NCBI GenBank assembly: GCA_963663395.1 | Contig: OY760226.1 | Span: 310,001 to 374,000 of the forward strand | DNA: 64,000 bases | Source of the DNA: Azophilus sp963663395 | Lineage (GTDB): Bacteria; Pseudomonadota; Gammaproteobacteria; Pseudomonadales; Azotimanducaceae | Reading direction: 5' to 3' | Shown here: positions 19,744-28,590 of the stretch, one piece after another | How the letters are laid out: every line of letters starts with the position of its first letter | How positions within the stretch are numbered: position 1 is the first letter of the stretch | The notes under the pieces: model-generated | Databases searched by the model: none | What the model was told of the DNA's origin: nothing | The model's input: the letters and a program-made list of their open reading frames with translations, nothing else | Translations under genes and position numbers: made by a program

Positions 19744-21480
19744 TTACAGGCGCTCATATCGAATTTCGCCGCCCACAATGGTGTAGTCGACGTGCGTTGC
19801 GGGTATGTCGTCGTCGGCAATCGCCAATATGTCCTGTGATAACACGACGATATCGGCGTATTTTCCTGGGGTGATGGACCCTTTCAGGTGTTCCTCGAAG
19901 GCCGAGTAGGCATTGCCCAGGGTGTAACTCTCGAGAGCCTCCGCCCGGGTCATGGCCTGACCGGGGTGGAACCTCTCGCCGCTGTCCATCTTCCGGCTCA
20001 CCGAGGCGAAAAACGACGCGACGGGATCGATGGGCTCCACCGGCACGTCGGTGCCGTTGTTCAGGACAGCCCCGGCATCGAGCAGGTCACGCCATCGGTA
20101 CGACGTGCGTTCAGCCCGGTCATTGCCGAGGCGGGCCGGAATCCAGGGTCCGTCCGAGGTGCAGTGAATGCCCTGTACCGCGGCAATGACGCCAAGCTGC
20201 CCGAATCGGGGAACGTCCGCGGCGTGGATATGCTGGGCATGCTCGATGCGCCAGCGCAGGACAGGCCCCGCGGCCCCCGCCTCGCGCCAGACCCGTTCGT
20301 ACAGGTCAAGAACCTCCCGGTTCGCCCGGTCGCCGATGGCGTGGGTATTGACCTGAAATCCGGCGGCAAGGGCGATGTGCGCCGCCGCTTCGACCTCGGC
20401 CACCGGTTCGAGCACCAGTCCGGTGCTGTCAGGCAGGTCGGCATAGGGCGTCAGTAGCCAGGCGCCATGGGCGCCCAGGGCGCCGTCGATCTGGCGCTTG
20501 ATAGAGCGAACGGTCAGAAAGTCATTGCCCTCGGCGCGCATGAGGTAGTCCGGAAGACGGTTGGCAAGCGCCTGGTTGCTTTCGCCCTGGACCATGACGT
20601 AGAGGCGCACCGGCAAGGCGCCTTCCTCCTCCAGCCGGCGCAACCGGTCGATGGTGGCGAAGGAAGCGCCCGCATCCTGGAACGAAGTAATTCCAAAGCG
20701 CAGCGCTTCTTCGCCCGCCAGGCGCACGCGCCGCCTGGTGACCGCCTCTGCCGCGGCGTCCCCGGCATCGGCTTCGTGGCGGCCGATGGCGTCTTCGACC
20801 AGCGACTGGGCGTTTTCCCGCAACAGGCCCGTAGCCCGGCCATCGTCCGCTCGCACGATGGTTCCACCAGCCGGGTTGCGGGTATCGCCGCCAATTCCGG
20901 CTGCAAGAAGGGCTGCATCGTTCGCCAGGGCGGCGTGGCCGCTGGCGTGGGTGAGATAGACGGGATTGTTCGCGGCAATCGCGTTCAGGCCGGTGTTCAC
21001 CGGCATTCCGTCCACGCTGGGCACGGGCGCTCTCGACCACTTCTCCTGATGCCAGCCGCGCCCGAAGATCCAGGCGCCGGGTTCGGCCTCCCGTGCGGCT
21101 GCGGCAACCTGACCGACGATCTCTTCCCAGTTGGCGGCGTTGGAAAAGTCCAGAATCTCCCTGGCGCGGCCCAGGCTGAGAAAGTGGCCATGGCCCTCGA
21201 TGAAGCCCGGCACGGCGAGGCGGCCGTTCAGCTGGATGACTTCGGTTTCCGGACCAATGTAGGCGCTGATGGCCGCATCGTCGCCCACGGCCTCGATTCG
21301 ATATCCGTCCACTGCGATTGCCCGGGCCTCGCCGAACGCCGGGTCCACGGAAACAACCTTGCCGCCGAGCAGCACCAGATCGGCAGGTTCCGGCGGCTGG
21401 TGGTCACCCGCCGAATCCCGGCCGCAGCCGGCGGTCAGGACAACGGCGGCCAGGATGGGAACAAGCAATCGCCGGAGCAC
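19744..21480 (-). CDS. Amidohydrolase family lipoprotein (YtcJ-like)
   Basis: A 578-residue metal-dependent amidohydrolase of the Amidohydro_3/YtcJ type. I choose the GTG at 21480, because GAGGTG precedes it by nine bases and it leaves a compact lipoprotein signal (LLVPILAAVVLTAGCG, lipobox LTAGC). An earlier GTG at 21540 would overlap the next gene. Metal ligands of the family are visible as HGH in FIEGHGHFLS, Lys in IKRQIDGALG, His in VNTHAIGD, HAQH in RIEHAQHIH and Asp in NNGTDVPV. The protein probably hydrolyses a C-N or similar bond outside the inner membrane. Substrate unknown. It is downstream of the reductase gene and inserted between carA and dapB relative to the classic order. Confidence 0.85.
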   Translation of the reverse strand: MLRRLLVPILAAVVLTAGCGRDSAGDHQPPEPADLVLLGGKVVSVDPAFGEARAIAVDGYRIEAVGDDAAISAYIGPETEVIQLNGRLAVPGFIEGHGHFLSLGRAREILDFSNAANWEEIVGQVAAAAREAEPGAWIFGRGWHQEKWSRAPVPSVDGMPVNTGLNAIAANNPVYLTHASGHAALANDAALLAAGIGGDTRNPAGGTIVRADDGRATGLLRENAQSLVEDAIGRHEADAGDAAAEAVTRRRVRLAGEEALRFGITSFQDAGASFATIDRLRRLEEEGALPVRLYVMVQGESNQALANRLPDYLMRAEGNDFLTVRSIKRQIDGALGAHGAWLLTPYADLPDSTGLVLEPVAEVEAAAHIALAAGFQVNTHAIGDRANREVLDLYERVWREAGAAGPVLRWRIEHAQHIHAADVPRFGQLGVIAAVQGIHCTSDGPWIPARLGNDRAERTSYRWRDLLDAGAVLNNGTDVPVEPIDPVASFFASVSRKMDSGERFHPGQAMTRAEALESYTLGNAYSAFEEHLKGSITPGKYADIVVLSQDILAIADDDIPATHVDYTIVGGEIRYERL

Positions 21481-21526
21481 TACGGCAGGCACCTCACCAG
21501 TGCGAATGCCGATTCGTTCGATTCGT

Positions 21527-22528
21527 CTAGCCCACGACACGCACGATGCGAGTCCCGACGTTGCCGCCGGCCAGCAGGTCGACGAAAGCGCGGGGCGCTT
21601 CCTCGAGGCCGTGAAACTCGTCGTTCAGGGGCTTGAGCCGACCCCCGTTCACCCAACCCCTCATCCTGTCGATGGCCTCGCCGAATCGTTCGGCGAAGTC
21701 GAAGACGAGGAAGCCTTCCATGCGTGCCCGGCGATTGATCAGGAGGCCCGGAACGCCGCGCGGCCCCGGCGCCGGATTGCTCGTATCGTACTGCGAGACC
21801 ACGCCACAGCAGACGATGCGCCCGCCCCGGTTCATGCGCCTGAGCGCACTGCCGAGTATCTCGCCGCCGGTGTTGTCGAAGTAGATGTCGATGCCGCCTT
21901 CACAGGCTTCCCGGAACTCGTGGCGGTAGTCCGGTGAGCGATAGTTCACCGCGGCATCGAACCCCAGCTTCTCCGTAAGCAGCCGGCATTTCTCCTCGCC
22001 ACCCGCGACGCCCACCGTGCGGCACCCGGCAATCCCGGCCATCTGGCCCACTAGGTGCCCGACGGAACCGGCGGCGGCGGAGACGACGACGGTCTGGCCC
22101 GGCTGCGGCTCACCGATGTCGAACAGGCCGAAATAGGCCGTCAGCCCGTTGGTGCCGTAGACCCCGAGGTGATGCGCAGGATCGTCCTGCGAATCCACCC
22201 CCCGCACCGCGGACGCCTGGTGTACGGAGTAGTCCTGCCAGCCGGACTGACAGACGACCAGCGATCCCTCGGCCACGTCGTCGACATTCGACCGTTCCAC
22301 GCGGCATACGCCGGTACCGCCCATTACCACGCCGGCCTTCGGCGCGCCGGCATAGCCGGCACTGCCCTGCAGCCCGGCCCGCTGCCCGGCGCCGACGGTA
22401 AGCGCCAGGGTTCGACACAGCATCTCTCCCTCGCCCGGTTCCGGGGCCGAGTCGCTGCGCAACGCAAAGTTGTCCACGGATAGCTTGTCTTCGGGCAAAG
22501 AGTCGATGACGACCTGACGATTGTTCAT
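21527..22528 (-). CDS. NADP-dependent medium-chain reductase
   Basis: A 333-residue zinc-free MDR family enzyme of the CurA/prostaglandin-reductase-like group, which reduces alpha,beta-unsaturated ketones with NADPH. The GroES-like N-terminal half is followed by a nucleotide-binding fold with VVVSAAAGSVGHLVGQMAG and later FDNTGGEILGSAL, both typical. Length is normal. It ends 46 bases before the chosen amidohydrolase start and lies 132 bases after the dapB stop, so the three may form one transcript (inference). Confidence 0.88.
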   Translation of the reverse strand: MNNRQVVIDSLPEDKLSVDNFALRSDSAPEPGEGEMLCRTLALTVGAGQRAGLQGSAGYAGAPKAGVVMGGTGVCRVERSNVDDVAEGSLVVCQSGWQDYSVHQASAVRGVDSQDDPAHHLGVYGTNGLTAYFGLFDIGEPQPGQTVVVSAAAGSVGHLVGQMAGIAGCRTVGVAGGEEKCRLLTEKLGFDAAVNYRSPDYRHEFREACEGGIDIYFDNTGGEILGSALRRMNRGGRIVCCGVVSQYDTSNPAPGPRGVPGLLINRRARMEGFLVFDFAERFGEAIDRMRGWVNGGRLKPLNDEFHGLEEAPRAFVDLLAGGNVGTRIVRVVG

Positions 22529-22660
22529 GGGCGGTGCCGGCGCTGGAAAAGTGAAGCGGCAGCTTAGCCAAACGGAACCGCGGCCGCCACGGCAAGCGGC
22601 GAGGTGGGTGCGCCCTGTGGGGTGCCGCCGCCCCGGAACGCCGGGCGTTCGGCCGCGGAG

Positions 22661-23461
22661 TCAGAGGCCGAGCACGTCCTGCATGTCGTAGAGGCCGCTG
22701 GTCTTGGCTTCAAGAAAGCGCACGGCACGCAGCGCACCCAGGGCGAAGTTCATGCGGCTGTTGGCGCGGTGGGTGATTTCCACCCGTTCGCCCGTGCCCC
22801 CGAAAAGTACCGTGTGTTCGCCGACGACATCGCCGGCGCGAATGGTTTCGAAGCCGATGGTGCGCCGGTCCCTGGCGCCGGTATCGCCTTCGCGCCCGTA
22901 GACGGCCACTTCGTCGAGGTCCCTGCCGACCGTTTCCGCCACGATCTCGCCTAGGCGCACTGCGGTACCGGACGGAGCATCGATCTTGTGACGGTGGTGC
23001 AGGTCGATGATCTCGATGTCGGTGTCTTCGCCAAGCACCCGGGCCGCGAGTTCCGTGAGGCGGAAAACGAGATTGACGCCGACACTCATGTTGGGCGCCA
23101 TGACGATGGCGATATCGGCCGCCGCCTCGCGAATCGCGGCGGTTCCCCCCGCGCCAATGCCGGTGGTGGCGATGACCGCCTGTCTGCCTGCCGCCCGGCA
23201 GACCTCCACCGCCTGCAGGGTTGCCGCCGGCACGGTGAAGTCAATGAGCACATCGAAGGCATCCGCGACAGCGGCAAGCGAATCGACGATGGGTACGCCG
23301 AGGCTGCCCACACCGGCGACTTCTCCGGCGTCGGCGCCGATCAGCGAGATGCCCGGTCGATCCACCGCCGCGCCGAGTTGCAGGGCGTCGTCCTCCGCCA
23401 CCGCCTGGACCACGGTACGCCCCATGCGCCCGGCGGCTCCTGAAACCGCGATACGCCTCAT
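22661..23461 (-). CDS. dapB: 4-hydroxy-tetrahydrodipicolinate reductase
   Basis: A 266-residue DapB, the second step from aspartate semialdehyde to lysine and diaminopimelate. The dinucleotide fold starts at IAVSGAAGRMGRTVVQAV. The active site motif ELHHRHK is seen as IDLHHRHKIDAPSGTA with the catalytic His and Lys. The C-terminal domain includes RTIGFETIRAGDVVGEHTV. Length and motifs are normal. In related genomes dnaJ follows directly upstream; here the 19.5-kb second island lies between. Confidence 0.96.
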   Translation of the reverse strand: MRRIAVSGAAGRMGRTVVQAVAEDDALQLGAAVDRPGISLIGADAGEVAGVGSLGVPIVDSLAAVADAFDVLIDFTVPAATLQAVEVCRAAGRQAVIATTGIGAGGTAAIREAAADIAIVMAPNMSVGVNLVFRLTELAARVLGEDTDIEIIDLHHRHKIDAPSGTAVRLGEIVAETVGRDLDEVAVYGREGDTGARDRRTIGFETIRAGDVVGEHTVLFGGTGERVEITHRANSRMNFALGALRAVRFLEAKTSGLYDMQDVLGL

Positions 23462-23860
23462 TGTTTCTCCCTGTGTTGCCTTAGCCCGACCTATTCATGA
23501 ATGAACTACTGCGGCAGTCAATAGCAGCGAAATCGCTGGGCGTACTCCCGCCGCGTGCTCAACGTGCTGTCAAGCACGCCTGCGCGCGCTCAACGTGCTG
23601 CAGCACGCGTCCGTGCACCCAGCGCTTTCACTACTCTTGCCAGCCTCGCTACGTCCATTCACGAATAGGTCGGGTTAGGAGCCTGCGCCGTACAAGCGTT
23701 TGAAGTAGGATGGTCTGCGTTTCTCTGCAACGGTATGCGCTCCCGGTCGTCGGTAAATAACGTTGTTTATCAACTAGATAAGTCTTATCCGGTGTGTGCA
23801 AAGAGGCGCCATCCCGTGTCATTCGACGCCAACGGTTGCCGCCCATCTTTGTGGGACGCG
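23462..23860. other. dapB-island junction
   Basis: About 400 bases with no supportable gene. The first half is a 198-bp inverted-repeat element (23481-23678). The second half is locally A+T-richer than the neighbours and leads into the recombinase promoter. dapB transcription must start within this region or the element. No clear dapB promoter was found. Confidence 0.5.
23481..23678. repeat. MITE-like inverted repeat upstream of dapB
   Basis: Arms TTAGCCCGACCTATTCATG (23481-23499) and a near-perfect reverse complement at 23655-23678 (CGAATAGGTCGGGTTA) enclose about 150 bases. The interior repeats the phrase CGCTCAACGTGCTG twice. No transposase is inside. It may be a non-autonomous element inserted directly before dapB. 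Confidence 0.65.
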
Positions 23861-23889
23861 TTGTAAGCCAATTTCGATCATTGTATACT
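23861..23889 (+). promoter_or_regulatory. Promoter of recombinase 23922
   Basis: TTGTAA (23861-23866), a 17-base gap and TATACT (23884-23889) precede the recombinase ATG by 32 bases. No strong Shine-Dalgarno sequence is seen. Confidence 0.5.
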
Positions 23890-23921
23890 GTGTTTCCAGC
23901 CAGGAAACGTGTCCCAGTCCC

Positions 23922-25094
23922 ATGCCGAAGCTCAATCGCAACGCCCTTTCAGCCCAGATGGTACGCCACGCCGGCCCCGGCAGCTACGTGGACGGCAACG
24001 GCCTCATGTTGCGGGTCCGCGACAGCGGCTCCCGCTCCTGGGTGCAGCGCATCATGATCCACGGCCGCCGGGTCGACATCGGCCTCGGCAACGCCGAACT
24101 GGTGAGCCTCGCCGACGCGCGGCGCATCGCGGCCGACAACCGCGCCGTGGCGCGCACCGGCGGCGACCCGCGCCGCGCGCGCACCATCTCGTTCGCGGAA
24201 GCCGAGCCCCGTGCCATGGCGGAGAAGGTGGAAACCTGGCGGCGCGGCACGGCCTCGAAGACGGCCCGCGACTGGCGCTCGTCGATGGACGCCTACGTGT
24301 TGCCCGCCATGGGCACCATGCATGTGGGCGCGGTGGCGACCAGCGACGTGAAGCGGGTGCTGCGTCCTCTGGCGCTGGCCGGCAAGCACGCCACGGTGCG
24401 CCTGGTGGCGGGCCGCATCGTGGCTGTGCTGGAGTGGGCGGAGGTGGAGAACCTGCGCGAGCCGGCCGGTAGCGGCCGGGCGATCGTGGAGACGGTGATG
24501 CGCGCGCTGCCGAAGGCGGCGGCGGTGCGCCACCACCCGGCGCTGCACTTCGCCGACGTGGCGGACGCGCTCGCCAAGGTGGAAGCGCACCCGCGCATCC
24601 CCCGCGGTCTGCAGTTGGCGCTCCGGTTCGGGGTGCTGACGGCGGCGCGGCAGGCGGAGGTGCGACGCGCGACCTGGGACGAGTTCGATGTCGAGGCGGC
24701 GGTGTGGACGGTGCCGGAGGCGCACATGAAGCGCTACCGGCCCCACCGGGTGCCGCTGTCCACCGGCGCCCTGGCGGTGCTGGAAGACGCGCGCGAGACG
24801 AACGGCCACGGGGATCTGGTCTTCCCCGGCCCGTGCGGCAGGAAGCTCGGCGCGACGGCGTTGGCGAATGCACTGCGGAAGGTGGACATCAATGGCACGG
24901 CACACGGCTTCCGATCGAGTTTCAAGGACTGGGCGCGCCACGAGGGCGTGGACGAACTGCTTTCCGAGTTCGCGCTGGCGCACGTCGAGGGCTCGAAGAC
25001 GGTGGCCGCCTACGCGCGCGACGATCTCCTCGAGAAGCGGCGGCCCGTCATGCAGGCATGGAGCGACCACCTCGGCGGCGCACCACGGAACTGA
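23922..25094 (+). CDS. P4-type tyrosine recombinase with DUF4102 arm domain
   Basis: A complete 390-residue integrase. Residues 1-90 are the arm-type DNA-binding domain (LNRNALSAQMVRHAGPGSY, GLMLRVRDSGSRSWVQR, IGLGNAELVSLADARRIA). Residues about 90-200 are the core-binding domain. The catalytic domain has Arg in TAARQAEVR, Lys in AHMKRYRPHR, HGFR, His in ALAH and Tyr in AAYARDD. It is the intact relative of the partial genes at 1-702 and 29053-29163. This class integrates islands at tRNA or gene ends. No tRNA is nearby, but it is the first gene of the second island after dapB, a usual place for an integrase. Followed by repeat F1. Confidence 0.92.
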   Translation: MPKLNRNALSAQMVRHAGPGSYVDGNGLMLRVRDSGSRSWVQRIMIHGRRVDIGLGNAELVSLADARRIAADNRAVARTGGDPRRARTISFAEAEPRAMAEKVETWRRGTASKTARDWRSSMDAYVLPAMGTMHVGAVATSDVKRVLRPLALAGKHATVRLVAGRIVAVLEWAEVENLREPAGSGRAIVETVMRALPKAAAVRHHPALHFADVADALAKVEAHPRIPRGLQLALRFGVLTAARQAEVRRATWDEFDVEAAVWTVPEAHMKRYRPHRVPLSTGALAVLEDARETNGHGDLVFPGPCGRKLGATALANALRKVDINGTAHGFRSSFKDWARHEGVDELLSEFALAHVEGSKTVAAYARDDLLEKRRPVMQAWSDHLGGAPRN

Positions 25095-25102
25095 CGGTCG
25101 CC

Positions 25103-25186
25103 GTGTTGCTGCGGGCGTAGTTTGACGACGGGTTTCCCGCTTAAATCGTGGTGGATCAGTGCGGGATTTCCCACGTTGTTTGACCA
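25103..25186. repeat. Repeat F1, copy 1
   Basis: An 84-bp element that starts with GTGTTG and ends with GTTTGACCA, nine bases after the recombinase stop. About 73 positions are identical to 39959-40042, which lies upstream of the other recombinase. GTTTGAC occurs twice in it as a direct repeat, and GTGCGGGATTTCCCAC gives a small hairpin. It could be a recombinase binding region. Confidence 0.65.
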
Positions 25187-25238
25187 TTGACGCGGGTGGA
25201 GGTTGGAGGTGGCAGCGACGGCGTGGCCGGTCGCGCGC

Positions 25239-25679
25239 TCAGCCGATCTCGAAGGACATGCGCGTGCGGAGGTCGTCGAGGTCCGGCGTGCCGTCGAGTT
25301 CGGTGCGGGCGTAGACGGCGTACTCACCGAATTCGCGCTCGATGCGGCGCATGACGGCGTCGGCGTGGGCTTCGAGTTCGTCGCCGTACGGTCCGAGCTC
25401 GCAGCCGCCGACGGTCTCGATGTACCAAGCGCGGATCAGCCGCGGCCACGATTTCGGCGGCGTGTGCGCGCAGTCGGAACAGCGCGACTCGCCGGGCATG
25501 GCGCGACGCCGTCCGCAGCGTGTGCAGGCGAACTTGGCGGCGAGCCTGGCGTAGCGCTTGCGGGAGTTGGCAGCCGCCTTGTCGAGACATGGCCGACATC
25601 GCTTCCGGTCCGGCGCGGCGGGACGGCGGCGGCAGTGGTTGCAGTCGGGTGTAGTGGCGGTGGTGGTAGTGGTGGTCAT
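25239..25679 (-). CDS. Cys-rich putative double zinc-ribbon protein
   Basis: A 146-residue protein starting at an ATG after a Thr-rich leader (MTTTTTTATT). It has two C-x2-C-x12-C-x2-C units: CNHCRRRPAAPDRKRCRPC (about residues 13-31) and CTRCGRRRAMPGESRCSDC (about 52-70). The second half has no cysteine and is acidic near the end (LDGTPDLDDLRTRMSF). The spacing suggests zinc binding and DNA or RNA contact. No family recognised. It is convergent with the recombinase at 23922-25094 and downstream of the HTH-recombinase pair on the same strand. Confidence 0.65.
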   Translation of the reverse strand: MTTTTTTATTPDCNHCRRRPAAPDRKRCRPCLDKAAANSRKRYARLAAKFACTRCGRRRAMPGESRCSDCAHTPPKSWPRLIRAWYIETVGGCELGPYGDELEAHADAVMRRIEREFGEYAVYARTELDGTPDLDDLRTRMSFEIG

Positions 25680-25872
25680 GCTGCGACTCCGGCATTGAAT
25701 GGAATGCCCCGAAGTCGGACGGGCGCGCGCAGGCCGGGCACCCGCAGGGCCGCAACGCAGTGCAGGACCCGGCGTAGCCGGGTTGCCGGGCGAGCACGTC
25801 CGTCAGGCTGGGTGAATTCCATTCACGGGGACGGCACGGCGGATGGCGTTCGACTGGAACGCCGGCGGGTGG

Positions 25873-26820
25873 TCAACGCAGATACAGGTGCACGACGTCG
25901 GGCCTCAGGTGACCGAGTTCCTCCGAGACGATGGCGAGCGCCAGCCGGTGTTCGGCGTGGTGCATGAGCTCCCGCATCCTGGATTGGGCGTACGCGTGGC
26001 GCATGCCGTGCGCGCCTCGGCTCTTGCCCAGCGCCTCGATGCTGGCGCGCGAGAATGACGTGCTGAACGCGTGGCCGCCGCCGAGATCGTAGCGTTGGAG
26101 GTAACGGACGCCGCGGTCGATGACGCGCTCGGGAGCGTCGAGGCGGCGCGCTTCAAGGCGCTCGGCGAGATCGTGTGGGAGCAGCACCTCGCGTACCAGG
26201 CCGCCCTTCCCCACGACGGTGTAGACCACGCCGTCCCGGCCGGCGAACTTCATGCCTTCGGCGGCGGTGCCGGTGAGCCGCGACTGGCCACGCCGGTCGT
26301 CGGGCGGCTGCTCGGCCGGTCGGCCGAGCGTGAGCAGTTCGTGCGCACGGACCCCCGAGGCGTACACGATCTCCGTGGCGAGCGCGTTGCGGGGGTCCTG
26401 GCGTGCGACGATCGCGCGGACCTGGGCGGGCGAGTAGGCGCGGGGCTTCAGGTGCTGCGGCGTTGCGGACTTGACCACGGGCAGCGTCTGTCCGGGCGCC
26501 ATCCGCAGTGTGACGTCGAGCATCATGGCCTGGATCGCCTGGCGCTCCATGTCCAGCGTTTTCTGGCCCACTTCGGCGGCGCGGCGTTGCAGGTAGGCGA
26601 CGGCGCCTTCAGGCGTCAGCGCGGTGAGCGACACGTCGAGCCGCGCCGCGATCTGCACGAGGCGCTGCTGGTAGTTCCTCGCGGTGCCGACCGACCGGAC
26701 GCGGCCGCCCTGCAGGCGTTTCATGATGGCCGCCGCCTGCTTGCCCGGGTTGCCGGGCCGCGAGCGGAACCGGTGGCGCGGCTGGTCCCGGCCGCGGCGG
26801 GGACGCCTACGCCGCGCCAT
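25873..26820 (-). CDS. Tyrosine recombinase, XerC/D-like catalytic domain
   Basis: A 315-residue recombinase of a third type. The N-terminal 30 residues are Arg-rich. A SAM-like core-binding region follows (TARNYQQRLVQIAARL to MLDVTLRMA). The catalytic residues are Arg in ASGVRAHELLTL, Lys in VVGKGG, HGMR, His in EELGHLRPDVV and Tyr in HLYLR at the C-terminus. All are present. Its start overlaps the end of the HTH gene by 14 bases, so the two are co-translated. The insert between Arg and Lys motifs (RPAEQPPDDRRGQSR) is hydrophilic and may be a loop. Confidence 0.88.
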   Translation of the reverse strand: MARRRRPRRGRDQPRHRFRSRPGNPGKQAAAIMKRLQGGRVRSVGTARNYQQRLVQIAARLDVSLTALTPEGAVAYLQRRAAEVGQKTLDMERQAIQAMMLDVTLRMAPGQTLPVVKSATPQHLKPRAYSPAQVRAIVARQDPRNALATEIVYASGVRAHELLTLGRPAEQPPDDRRGQSRLTGTAAEGMKFAGRDGVVYTVVGKGGLVREVLLPHDLAERLEARRLDAPERVIDRGVRYLQRYDLGGGHAFSTSFSRASIEALGKSRGAHGMRHAYAQSRMRELMHHAEHRLALAIVSEELGHLRPDVVHLYLR

Positions 26821-27232
26821 TGGCGTGCTTGCGCAGCCAGCGGGAGACGGTGGAGCGGTCGACGCGCAGCCCGTGCTCGTCGCGCAGTACCCGGTGGCAC
26901 TCGCCGATGGTCGCCCCCTCCGCCCGCAGTCGGAGAACGTGGTAGCCGTACTCGTCGATGCACGAGACGGCCAGGCGCGGAAACCGCAGCTCCCGGTCGC
27001 GGACCCGGAGTTCGTCGAGCGCGGCGGCGGCGTCGAAGCAGTCGGCCAGGTCGAGGTTGTCGAAACGGCGTGCGTGCATGTTGCGGAACCAGCGCCCGAC
27101 CGTGGTGGCCGCGACGACGGTGTCGCGCTCGAAGCGCAGCCAGCGGGTCAACTGGGCGATCGAGGCCCCGGCCCGCCGCAGGGCGAGCAGTTCGGCTGCA
27201 TGGCGGTCGAGCCTCGACCGGCGCTGTCCCAT
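26807..27232 (-). CDS. Tandem helix-turn-helix protein
   Basis: A 141-residue protein with two similar HTH segments: LLALRRAGASIAQLTRWL with TTVGRWFR (about residues 14-50), and VLRLRAEGATIGECHRVL with RSTVSRWLRKH (about 98-136). The pattern recalls Tn3-resolvase or transposase-type HTH modules. The ATG at 27232 has GGAGGT seven bases upstream. Its end overlaps the recombinase at 25873-26820, so it is likely the regulator or directionality partner of that enzyme (inference). Confidence 0.7.
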   Translation of the reverse strand: MGQRRSRLDRHAAELLALRRAGASIAQLTRWLRFERDTVVAATTVGRWFRNMHARRFDNLDLADCFDAAAALDELRVRDRELRFPRLAVSCIDEYGYHVLRLRAEGATIGECHRVLRDEHGLRVDRSTVSRWLRKHANGAA

Positions 27233-28237
27233 GTGCGTACCTCCGAGCGCAGGACGTGCGTGGTGATCCGGCGGTCCGTAAGAACTGTTGCCGCGTTCCA
27301 ACGCTTCTCTCGAAACGTCCGGATCGACGCGGCTCAGCGGGATCGGAATCGCCGTGGCGTTCCTCTCCCGACTCGCCCCCGTTCTGTCCATTGGACACGG
27401 CCGGGACCGTTCTCGCCGTTGCAGGTGGTTGTCGCGCTGTGTAGCCGCGCGGGATGCTTCTGCCGCATCCGGTCCACGTTGCGTTCGTCACGAAACACGC
27501 ATGGACGCCTGGAAGCGCCGATGGATCGCATCGGGTTGCTTGCTGCTATGGGCTTGTGGCCCAAACGGTGTGTTGCCGGGACCGCCCGGCGCGACTTCGC
27601 GGGCGTGACCCGCCGGAGGCGTGGGTGGCCTCCTGCCGCACTGTCGCAGGATCGCTGCGTTCTGGGAGCCGTGCGGTCGCCCCGTGGTAACTGCCTTCGG
27701 TCAGGCACGTCCCCGTGGCCGGCGGGGAGTCGGTTTAGGGCCAGTCGGCGTTGCGCTGGCCGGGTGTCCCCGGTTCACGCTCGCGCGGATGTCGCCGCGC
27801 CGGAGGCCGCCGTCGCCCCCGGTACGCTTCGTGTCACCTGGCACTTGCCGCGTCTTCACGCGCCGGAGCCGCGTACGGGTGCCCCGGTTCAGGCGTCGGT
27901 GCGCCGCTTCTCTGGTGTAGCTAGGACCTTGCGGTCCAACGTCGCCGCTCCGGTCAGAGCTGGCGGGTAAGTGGGTGGAATTATGGGCGACAGCGGGTAG
28001 TGCGTGCAAATGTGTGCGTGAACGGCTGGAGAGCGCGTGCACCCGCTATGGCCGGGCAGGCGAAGCGCCCTGCCATAGCGGGTGCAACGCGATACGTGAC
28101 GGGGGTGGTGCGGCGCTGGCTGCGGCAGGGTGTCCTGCGTCGGCACGGAAGTGCGATCCGCGCCTCGGGCGGGCGACTGCGCGCGGCGGCTGACCGTCAT
28201 GTTTCGGCGCTCGGGCAGAGGACCGGAGGCATCCACT
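27233..28237. other. Non-coding stretch with a strong hairpin
   Basis: About one kilobase with no gene I can support. Open frames are low-complexity and overlap on both strands. At 28038-28087 a 20-bp stem with one mismatch (TGCACCCGCTATGGC against its complement) encloses GGCGAAGCG. It lies beside the IS110 remnant and could be part of its end or a separate REP-like repeat. Confidence 0.5.
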
Positions 28238-28430
28238 CGCGTCTTCCTTCAGCAGCGAGTAGGCGAGCACGATCAGCTTGCGCATGACGGCGGTCAGCGC
28301 GACCTTGCCCGGCTTGCCGCGCTCGCGGAGTTGGCCGGAGACGCGGGACAGGTCCGGATTGTGCTGGACGGCGCTCAGGGCGGCCATGTTCAGGAGCTTG
28401 CGCACCCGGCCGCGGCCAGCGCCGAATAGA
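28238..28430 (-). pseudogene. IS110-family transposase, C-terminal remnant
   Basis: About 60 codons match the end of IS110/IS1111 transposases: GRVRKLLNMAALSAVQHNP, then RLRERGKP-like LRERGKPGKVALTAVMRKL and LAYSLLKED. The N-terminal RuvC-like catalytic part is missing and similarity stops after LLKED, so the element is dead. Confidence 0.75.
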
Positions 28431-28590
28431 GACGATTTCGAGGACCGGCGGGATGGGCGCGGCCGGGGTGTGATCTTTCGTTGGTGCTAGGATATCCGAC
28501 CTCACACAACAATGAGGCCGAACAGCAAGGACCGCATCAATGAGTGAAGCAAGAGCACGCACCCCCTGGGAGTTGCGCACGCCGTAACAA

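Noticed and set aside
23462..23921. A tRNA gene as attachment site of the second island.
   Set aside because: No cloverleaf or T-loop GTTCRA pattern found near either island end.
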